Shown here: in pieces, positions 16,321 through 23,441 of the stretch
Position numbering within the stretch: position 1 is the first letter of the stretch
Layout: each line of letters starts with the position of its first letter
From: Colwellia psychrerythraea
Lineage (GTDB): Bacteria; Pseudomonadota; Gammaproteobacteria; Enterobacterales; Alteromonadaceae
NCBI GenBank assembly: GCA_002163005.1
Contig: MAAF01000054.1
Span: 1 to 64,000 of the forward strand
Direction: 5' to 3'
DNA length: 64,000 nucleotides
Translations under genes and position numbers: made by a program
Notes under the pieces: generated by a model
Databases searched by the model: none
What the model was told of the DNA's origin: nothing
What the model saw: only the letters and a program-made list of their open reading frames with translations

Positions 16321-18111
16321 CTAATTTTCAAGCTTGTCATACCAATTCTTTTTCAAAATCCATGACGTTAGCAACGTTACCGTAAAAGCCATTAACATCG
16401 ACTCAAATTCTTTGATCACTAGATAAATGGGTAATACCACCAGTGATATTTGCCAAGTCATGCCCACTACAATATTAAAGGCATCGCGTGGCAAGGTATT
16501 ACACGGCTTAAATTCTGGATTTTGTGCGATGACCTTTTCTTTGATGGGTTGCCAAAAGCCCCAAGGTCTAACTTTTTCATAGAAAGACATCAATACAACA
16601 TCATCTTCTGGCGCGGTTAATAAGGTGCCTATAACAGAGCCTACTAGTCCGGCCAGTAATAAATAAGGAAAGGCGTACAAAGGTTGTAAGCTTGGGAAAA
16701 ATAACGGTAACGCAAGTGACGCCATTAAGCCCGACATCATGCCCCAAAAATAACCATAGGCATTAAATCGCCACCAATGCCATTTTAGTACATTGGCTGC
16801 CGCATAACCGCCAAACAAAGCGCCGAAAATCCATTGCATGATGTCATTGATGCTGGTAATCATATAACCGACACCAACACCGATAATAACGAGTATTGTA
16901 GAAACCCAATAACTCATTTTAATGTATTCTTTTTGACTAGCATTAGGTTTGAAGTAACGTTTGTAGATGTCATTAACAATATACGCTGGCGCTGCATTAA
17001 CCGTGGCGGCATAAGTCGACATAAACGCTGCCAATAAACCAGCGATTAGCAACCCCGTTAATCCTACTGGAATAAAGTTTTTAATGGCGTAAGGTAATAT
17101 TTGTTCAAAATCGAAGACTTCATTGCTGGCTTGTATTTCTGGCCCCATATATACCAATGCCAATATCGTTAACCCTGCCACCATCATGTAGCGTGGAAAA
17201 AACATCACTAATGAAACGATACCACTCATTTTTGCTGCTTCTTTAGGATTTTTTGTCGCTAAAATGCGTTGCATATCGTAGTTAGGTACTGGCCCGGCAA
17301 TACTCGATAGCACCCCTTTAAATAGCATCATCATAAAAAAGAAACCAAACAGGGTAAAACCATCATCTTGTATTTTGTCGTTGACTGAATCAATAACACC
17401 ACGCCAGTCTAATTCAAGCTGCCAGCTAAAAAACAAATCCTTCCAACCCGCGGGAATGACTGCATTTAAGGCATCGACACTCACTAAATTCATCGCAATA
17501 ACGCCAACCGCAATAGCAGCGATGGTCATAATAACGAATTGAAGTAATTCGGTGAAAACCACGCTATACATACCACCTTTCACTACGTAAAGGGTAGTAA
17601 TGCTGAAGATGATAATGGCATAAACATCAGGGGATAAATCCCAAGGAAAGAAAATCACGGCAAATTTACCTATGCCCTTAAAGGCATAAGCGATAAAACC
17701 AATAGCGCTAATAACGGCAAAAATAACCACGGCAATATGACAAAGCTCAGCGCCACGACCACTGCCAAAGCGCGTTCTCAGCCATTCAGCGCCAGTCATT
17801 ACGTTAGAGCGGCGCAGCCATGCCGACAAATAAATCATTAAAAACACTTGGTTAAATATCGGCCAAATCCACGGTAACCACGCGCTTTTCATACCATAAA
17901 CAAAGCACATGGAGACTAACCACATGGTGCCCGTTATATCAAACATCCCTGAAGCGTTAGATACACCTAACACCCACCAAGGGATTTTCTTGCCACCTAA
18001 AAAATAAGAGTCTAAGTTTTTAGAAGCCCGCTTAGACAGGTAAAAACCTATCGCTATGGTGCCTATTAAATACAAAGCAATGATGACAAGATCGAGTAAA
18101 TGTAACGACAT
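16321..18111 (-). CDS. SSS-family Na+/solute symporter
   Basis: Inner-membrane sodium:solute symporter of the SSS/SGLT family with about 13 to 14 hydrophobic segments across 596 residues, beginning LDLVIIALYLIGTIAIGFYL and the family block SYFLGGKKIPWWVLGVSNASG (split here as seen around residues 36-56). AAFMSTYAATVNAAPAYIVNDIY is the sodium-site helix. The AAGGT ahead of the ATG supports the start. It lies 24 bases after the GH2 beta-mannosidase and 77 before a GH92, so its substrate should be a product of these enzymes: mannose, GlcNAc or a short oligosaccharide. The sequence does not decide which. Confidence 0.88.
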   Translation of the reverse strand: MSLHLLDLVIIALYLIGTIAIGFYLSKRASKNLDSYFLGGKKIPWWVLGVSNASGMFDITGTMWLVSMCFVYGMKSAWLPWIWPIFNQVFLMIYLSAWLRRSNVMTGAEWLRTRFGSGRGAELCHIAVVIFAVISAIGFIAYAFKGIGKFAVIFFPWDLSPDVYAIIIFSITTLYVVKGGMYSVVFTELLQFVIMTIAAIAVGVIAMNLVSVDALNAVIPAGWKDLFFSWQLELDWRGVIDSVNDKIQDDGFTLFGFFFMMMLFKGVLSSIAGPVPNYDMQRILATKNPKEAAKMSGIVSLVMFFPRYMMVAGLTILALVYMGPEIQASNEVFDFEQILPYAIKNFIPVGLTGLLIAGLLAAFMSTYAATVNAAPAYIVNDIYKRYFKPNASQKEYIKMSYWVSTILVIIGVGVGYMITSINDIMQWIFGALFGGYAAANVLKWHWWRFNAYGYFWGMMSGLMASLALPLFFPSLQPLYAFPYLLLAGLVGSVIGTLLTAPEDDVVLMSFYEKVRPWGFWQPIKEKVIAQNPEFKPCNTLPRDAFNIVVGMTWQISLVVLPIYLVIKEFESMLMAFTVTLLTSWILKKNWYDKLEN

Positions 18112-18135
18112 TAATTTACCTTATTATTTTTATTA

Positions 18136-20694
18136 TTATTGGTAAGTATCAAAAATGGACACTATACGTATTGTTTCTAGTAGTAAAGACACTTCTTGTG
18201 CAGTTTTTCCTTCCGTCGATATACTTACTTGTTTTGATTGCTGTGGTAATAAATCAAAGAAATTGTCAGAAAAATTCCCATTAAGTTCCTCAATAGACAC
18301 GTAGACTTGACGCATCAAATAATCAGCAGACAAAGATAATTTTATTTGATTATCCACCACAGATTTATGCACGGTTAACGTAGCGTTTGATAACTTGAGA
18401 TCTCTAGTGGCAGTAAAATAATGTATCGCTTCACTGATCACCTTTTGAGGCTGACCTTTACTATCAATTTCATGTAAACAGGCAACAAAAAACACATTAC
18501 TCTTATCAGCACTCGCTAGAAGCTTATTAATGCTGGTGCTTGAATGAACTTCACTTGTTAGTGGCTTGGTCTCAATAATTTTTTGCTCTGCCCCGAGTAT
18601 GTGCCCATCTAATGTCAGTAGTTGCTCTGTCAGTAATAGCCTTGATGATTGGCGCTGGTCACAGACAATATTAACTTTCAGCGTGCCATTACTTTCATCA
18701 ACACTTTCATCAACAAAGACGGCAATAGGTTTAAAACAACGTTGCGCCTGATAGTGCAGTGCTTTCCAACGGCCATAATAATCAATGCCCGACCATGAAG
18801 CCACTGGCCAACAGTCGTTAAATTGCCAGTAAAGTGTCCCCATACAAAACGGCATAGCGCTACGGTGTGCTTCAAAGGCAATTTTCAACCCCAAGGCTTG
18901 CTGAACCTGACTCAAATATAAAAAGCTCTCAAAATCTTTCGGATCTTGATACTCATCTTTCATATATTGACGAATTAAACTATTGCCTCTTGGGTGTTTT
19001 TGATGTGCTTTCATTACTACAGAATCAATATGCCAATCTTCTTCAAGTGAATACTTTTTAACTGAGTCCATAATTGGAAATGACTGAAAGCCAAATTCAC
19101 TCATAAACCGAGGCACACGTTGCTTAAATTCACTAAAGGGCTCTTCACCATGCCATACGCCCCAATAATGATTATCACCACGGTTGTCGTCGGCTTTATT
19201 TTCCCAAAAACCAATAGGAGAAGATGAAAAATAAAAACGCTCTGGATCAAAACGTCTGACCAATTCTGGCAATACCGCTTGAAACAGCTTGGCATAATCT
19301 TGTTTTAGTTGCTGATACAGTTCATCGCTGTAATTAAAGGTTGTTGGCCACTGCCAAAATTCTATGCCCATTTCCGTTTCATTGTTGCCGCACCAAAGTG
19401 CGATACAGGCATGATTACGCAAGCGTTTAACATTGTATTCAACTTCGTCGGCCACGGTATTTAAAAAATCATTATCGGCAGGGTACAAACTGCAAGCAAA
19501 CATAAAGTCTTGCCAAATGAGAATACCGTGCTTATCTGCTAGTTGATAAAATTCATCGTTCTCATAAATACCACCACCCCACACTCTGAGCATATTCATA
19601 TTGGCTGCTACGGCGTCGTCAAATATGCGCTGATATTTACTGCCAGAGACACGATTTAAGAAACTATCTGAGGGAATGTAATTAGCACCTTTCATAAACG
19701 TTGGCAGGCCATTAACTTTCAGATAAAAAGACTCACCAAACTCATCCGCTTCATTAATTACTTCAATAGTACGCAACCCGATAGCCACTTTTTTTGAACT
19801 AATACATTGCTGCTCAGATGATAAAGATACTTTAAATTGATAAAGAAAAGCTTCACCAAGACCATTTGGCCACCAGAGGTTCGGCTTATTGATCGACAAA
19901 GGAAGGTTTATTTTATTTTGCTGCGCATTCACGCTAATGTCTATTTGCTGCGATAAGGCACTGTCATTGAGACACTCAATATGGAGCGTCCCGTTAAATT
20001 GTTCAGCATTGCTTAGCGATATTTGAAAATTTAACTGAGCAGATTCTTCAGACAGTTGTTTTTGCTGCACATAAACATCTTCAATACATGCTTTATTAAC
20101 AGCCTCTAAATAGACCTCGCGCCATATGCCCGAAGTAACAAATCTTGGTCCCCAATCCCAGCCATAATGATAAGGTGCTTTTCGGGTAAAAACACTCAAA
20201 CGTTCTTCTGACTTGTCGTTCTCTGCAGGGTAAGTAAAGCCGTTTTCTTTAAATGTCGGCATTACTTCATTAATGGGTGAGCGAAAAACAACTCGTAAAA
20301 TATTTTCACCAATACATAAGTGTGGTTTACATAATACTCTATGACCGACAAACATATTGTTGCTTTGTAAAATAAGTACATCGTTAAGGAAAACATCGCA
20401 ATAGGTATCAAGTCCTGCAAAAATAAGGGCTAGTTCAGATGCCTTAAACATGGATTCATTGACCTGAAAAAATTTAAGGTATTCCCAATCGTGCTTTTCT
20501 ATCCATTGTAATTGGTTTTCTTCTGTACGAAAAAAAGGTTCGTTTATCTGCTGATTATTTAATAAATCGGTAAAATTGCAACCTGGTACCTGTGCAGCTA
20601 GCCACGCTTCTTGGCCGTGTTGGCGAAATTGCCAGTCGCCATTGAGGCATAAACGTTCTTCCTTAGGTGTGTAACATAATTCTGTAGTTGGCAT
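18136..20694 (-). CDS. GH2 beta-mannosidase
   Basis: Predicted retaining exo-beta-mannosidase that would hydrolyse the Man-beta-1,4-GlcNAc linkage of the N-glycan core after alpha-mannose removal. 852 residues without a signal peptide, so probably cytosolic, with the classical five-domain GH2 layout: sugar-binding jelly roll (about 10-190, LNGDWQFRQHG), Ig-like domain (about 200-300), TIM barrel (about 305-640) and C-terminal beta domains. FLKVNGLPTFMKGANYIPSD and the acid/base block LWCGNNETEMG are typical of GH2 mannosidases; SEFGFQSFP contains the likely nucleophile Glu. First gene of an operon with the symporter and a GH92; an operator lies at 20739. Confidence 0.92.
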   Translation of the reverse strand: MPTTELCYTPKEERLCLNGDWQFRQHGQEAWLAAQVPGCNFTDLLNNQQINEPFFRTEENQLQWIEKHDWEYLKFFQVNESMFKASELALIFAGLDTYCDVFLNDVLILQSNNMFVGHRVLCKPHLCIGENILRVVFRSPINEVMPTFKENGFTYPAENDKSEERLSVFTRKAPYHYGWDWGPRFVTSGIWREVYLEAVNKACIEDVYVQQKQLSEESAQLNFQISLSNAEQFNGTLHIECLNDSALSQQIDISVNAQQNKINLPLSINKPNLWWPNGLGEAFLYQFKVSLSSEQQCISSKKVAIGLRTIEVINEADEFGESFYLKVNGLPTFMKGANYIPSDSFLNRVSGSKYQRIFDDAVAANMNMLRVWGGGIYENDEFYQLADKHGILIWQDFMFACSLYPADNDFLNTVADEVEYNVKRLRNHACIALWCGNNETEMGIEFWQWPTTFNYSDELYQQLKQDYAKLFQAVLPELVRRFDPERFYFSSSPIGFWENKADDNRGDNHYWGVWHGEEPFSEFKQRVPRFMSEFGFQSFPIMDSVKKYSLEEDWHIDSVVMKAHQKHPRGNSLIRQYMKDEYQDPKDFESFLYLSQVQQALGLKIAFEAHRSAMPFCMGTLYWQFNDCWPVASWSGIDYYGRWKALHYQAQRCFKPIAVFVDESVDESNGTLKVNIVCDQRQSSRLLLTEQLLTLDGHILGAEQKIIETKPLTSEVHSSTSINKLLASADKSNVFFVACLHEIDSKGQPQKVISEAIHYFTATRDLKLSNATLTVHKSVVDNQIKLSLSADYLMRQVYVSIEELNGNFSDNFFDLLPQQSKQVSISTEGKTAQEVSLLLETIRIVSIFDTYQ

Positions 20695-20738
20695 AGGTAA
20701 TTAACTTAGTTGTTTATCGAGGTAAATAGAAAGCAAAC

Positions 20739-20752
20739 AGCAATCGATTACA
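20739..20752. promoter_or_regulatory. LacI-family operator (AGCAATCGATTACA)
   Basis: One mismatch to the island operator at the first base; 45 bases upstream of the GH2 start. Located in the 87-base gap after cutC, so it gives the GH2-symporter-GH92 genes their own control. Confidence 0.8.
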
Positions 20753-20781
20753 AAAAAAAATAGAAAACTTACACATGATTA

Positions 20782-21504
20782 CTAATCTATTTTGAGTAAG
20801 GCTTTCACGGTATCTTGATTAATTTCACCATTAGTCAATACACTTGAATAGCTATGAAAAGAGACTAATGTTTTGAGTTGGGTTATTTGGTCAAATATGG
20901 TTCGCGCATTAAGCGGGTTAATACTGCCAGAAATTACAATCTCAATGTCTTGCTTGGCTAAGCCAATAAGCTTCACTAAAGTATTGATACCTGATAATGC
21001 TGAGGTTGACTCTCCCCACACAGTGCCGCTGGTTAGCACTCGTTTAACATTAAGCTGTTTAAGCTGCTGTAATGCTTGTTCTCTATCAGTAATGGCGTCA
21101 AAAGCGCGATGAAAGCCCACTTCTAAATTAAGTCGTTTACTTAAGGACAAAAACCTCTCCATGGTATGCATATCTATCGAAGTATTTAACTTATCTAAAG
21201 CACCAAAGACGACACCATCTGCGCCTGCATCAGCTACTTGTTGTATTTGTTGCAGCATTAATAAAATCTCAGCTTCATCATAATGAAAGTCTCCCGCCCG
21301 AGGGCGAATCATCACTAATAAACCAGCTCGATCTTTAAAGGCTTGACGTGCTAGTGTAACGGCAGCTATTTCAGGTGTTAAACCATCTAGTTCCATAGCA
21401 GCGCACAATTCTATGCGTTGAGCACCGGCTTGATATGCACTACTAATATTAACGGTCATTTTCGCAAGGTTATCACTGCTGATACACACTTCAAGACAAG
21501 CCAT
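20782..21504 (-). CDS. cutC: CutC-family TIM-barrel protein
   Basis: A 240-residue single-domain TIM barrel of the CutC family: LEVCISS at the start, AGAQRIELCAAMELDGLTP, VMIRPRAGDFHYDE, GADGVVFGALD, GFHRAFDA and VLTSG. The family name comes from copper tolerance in E. coli, a link that later work questioned. Here its start codon overlaps the stop of the GH85 endoglycosidase gene by one base (TAATG), so it is translationally coupled to a glycan-degrading enzyme, and it is followed by the GH2 operon. This context favours a role in amino-sugar or mannose metabolism rather than copper handling; the reaction is unknown. No signal peptide, so cytosolic. Confidence 0.9.
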   Translation of the reverse strand: MACLEVCISSDNLAKMTVNISSAYQAGAQRIELCAAMELDGLTPEIAAVTLARQAFKDRAGLLVMIRPRAGDFHYDEAEILLMLQQIQQVADAGADGVVFGALDKLNTSIDMHTMERFLSLSKRLNLEVGFHRAFDAITDREQALQQLKQLNVKRVLTSGTVWGESTSALSGINTLVKLIGLAKQDIEIVISGSINPLNARTIFDQITQLKTLVSFHSYSSVLTNGEINQDTVKALLKID

Positions 21505-23282
21505 TATTGAATACTCAAATAGCCAATATTGGCTGAAAAATTAGCGACTGAATCGTTATTCAATTGCACACCAATTTTCACAATAGTTTTTCCGCTGTAT
21601 TGAGCTAACGAACTCACCTGCTTGTGCCATTGTTTATCAGTGGGGTTTATTGCAAAACTGAGTAACTCATCCTCCGATGTTAATAGCCAAATTGACATCT
21701 GATGGCCCAAATTTTCTTGTTTAGAAACCAAGGTTATTTTGCTCGCTTTATTTAGTATAAACGCGCTCTGATAAAGTGGAATATTGGCATCCCCTTTGCT
21801 CAAATCACCTCGGATAGCGAGCGAATTACCACCGTGAAACGCTTGTTCAAAATCATAATAGATCTCTAGCGAATCGTTACCTTGTATAGCAAACTGCCAG
21901 GTAGGTAAAATATCTTGCTGAGCCACATCATGCCACTCGCCTGATGTTACTTTGCCGTTATTCGCTTTGAATAAACCATGACCAGTATTAAAGCTGGTGG
22001 TAAAGGGTAATTGAGAAAGCGTTGATTTTGCTGGTACAAAGCGACCTACTCCTGGCCACTGCGAGCGTTCATCATGGCTATAAAGGTTTAAATCATTACC
22101 AGCAAACAGTTGGGTTTCTGTCTGATAAAAACGTCGATAATCCATCTTGTTGTGTCTAAAGTCACTAAACGCTTGAGTATCTTTGTTACCTTTAAATGTG
22201 TAGTTAACATCGTTACCAAACAAAGCAATAGAGCTTAAGGCTGTATTTTCTGGAAAGAGCGCATATAACCATTCACTCTGCTCAAACATACGCTGAGCAT
22301 TACGTGCGGGAGAAAGATCGGCACCAAAATATAAATCATATCGAGAACGACCTAGTTTTGTCACATAATCCCGCGATGCTTCGACCATCTTCGCGTTCCA
22401 CCAATAATTCATAAACATGGCATCACTAATACGCTGCTCTTTATGTTGTAAAAAAGGCGCATTTTTTTCGTTTAGCTGGTTTTGCCATTTAACTGAGCCA
22501 TCAAGCAACATTGAGTCATACCAATGAATTTCCATTGCCTTTGGTGCAATAGCGGTTAAATACTGCATAAACGCTTGCATTTTTTTGCCTAACAAGGCGG
22601 AATTTTGATACTCAAACTTGCCTTCAACCACTTCGCCTTGCGCATTTTTAACATAAGTTAAATTGGTTTCAGGATTAATGAGCCAACCATCAAAGCCATA
22701 AAAGTCGGCTATCGCGACTAATTTTTTGGCTAAGATAAATTCACCGTTAGCATTTTTTTGCAACAACCGAGCGACCGTTTCAACATTACCGCCATATTGC
22801 GCAACAGATAGATACACAGTACCAATAACTTTTACGCCATTACGATGTGCGGTTTCTACCCATGGTCTCGCAGGCAAGTTTACTGTTTCATTTGCTGTGC
22901 CGGCAAACCAATTAAGCACATCAATGTGTGACCAATGGGTAAAATTATACAAGTTAAACTTGTTTTGCTCTGTGAGGTAATTAGCAAAATTGTTCATACC
23001 ATCAGGCGCCATTAACACCTTAACCTGAGCATCAAGTGGCTGGCTATTATTACCCAGGTCAGCAACAAATCGCTTACTCAGCGGCACCGATGAGATATTG
23101 TTTTTATCAGTGAACGCTGAATTAGGAGACCATTTTTCAACCTGCTCTAAGGTTAATGAAAATGGCGGTTTGTCTTTATTAATTTCATCCGTTGCAGTAG
23201 CACCGGCAGTAAAAATTGTACTGCTAAGAAAAAAAATCGTAACGGAAAAGATATCTATTCGGGTTGTTTTCTTTATGTTCAT
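21504..23282 (-). CDS. GH85 endo-beta-N-acetylglucosaminidase
   Basis: Endoglycosidase predicted to cut the chitobiose core of N-glycans by substrate-assisted catalysis. The catalytic Asn-x-Glu pair of GH85 is visible as N203 and E205 in FDGWLINPETN. Other family blocks are WSHIDVLNWFAGT, YWWNA and YFGADLSPARN. A signal peptide (about 1-30, TIFTAGATATD) exports it. Residues after about 430 form a beta-rich C-terminal region with a jelly-roll look (YQSAFILNKASKITLVSKQ). It is a third chitobiose-cutting enzyme beside the two GH18 proteins, suggesting that different glycan classes or different compartments are served. Gap to the upstream lipoprotein gene is 159 bases with a hairpin; cutC is coupled downstream. 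Confidence 0.92.
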   Translation of the reverse strand: MNIKKTTRIDIFSVTIFFLSSTIFTAGATATDEINKDKPPFSLTLEQVEKWSPNSAFTDKNNISSVPLSKRFVADLGNNSQPLDAQVKVLMAPDGMNNFANYLTEQNKFNLYNFTHWSHIDVLNWFAGTANETVNLPARPWVETAHRNGVKVIGTVYLSVAQYGGNVETVARLLQKNANGEFILAKKLVAIADFYGFDGWLINPETNLTYVKNAQGEVVEGKFEYQNSALLGKKMQAFMQYLTAIAPKAMEIHWYDSMLLDGSVKWQNQLNEKNAPFLQHKEQRISDAMFMNYWWNAKMVEASRDYVTKLGRSRYDLYFGADLSPARNAQRMFEQSEWLYALFPENTALSSIALFGNDVNYTFKGNKDTQAFSDFRHNKMDYRRFYQTETQLFAGNDLNLYSHDERSQWPGVGRFVPAKSTLSQLPFTTSFNTGHGLFKANNGKVTSGEWHDVAQQDILPTWQFAIQGNDSLEIYYDFEQAFHGGNSLAIRGDLSKGDANIPLYQSAFILNKASKITLVSKQENLGHQMSIWLLTSEDELLSFAINPTDKQWHKQVSSLAQYSGKTIVKIGVQLNNDSVANFSANIGYLSIQ

Positions 23283-23358
23283 AATAATGTCTTTTATTGG
23301 TCTGTGTTCTGGTATGGAGAATCAAATCACACACCAATAATTCAATATTGATTAAAAG

Positions 23359-23429
23359 TGTGTAGAAGACAATGCTCATGTGTTCGTGTGTAAGGGAGAT
23401 TACTCACATGAACACTGTCTCTACACAAG
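23359..23429 (-). terminator. Imperfect long hairpin between the discoidin lipoprotein and GH85 genes
   Basis: TGTGTAGAAGACA near 23359 pairs with TGTCTCTACACA near 23417-23428, and TCATGTG pairs with CACATGA inside, with a loop of about 20 bases. It probably ends or weakens transcription from the TonB receptor operon before GH85. No clear U-run. Confidence 0.45.
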
Positions 23430-23441
23430 TAAAGTGCTAGT

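Noticed and set aside
20782-21504. Copper homeostasis role for CutC
   Set aside because: The name is historical; no copper gene is near and the gene is coupled to a GH85 endoglycosidase.
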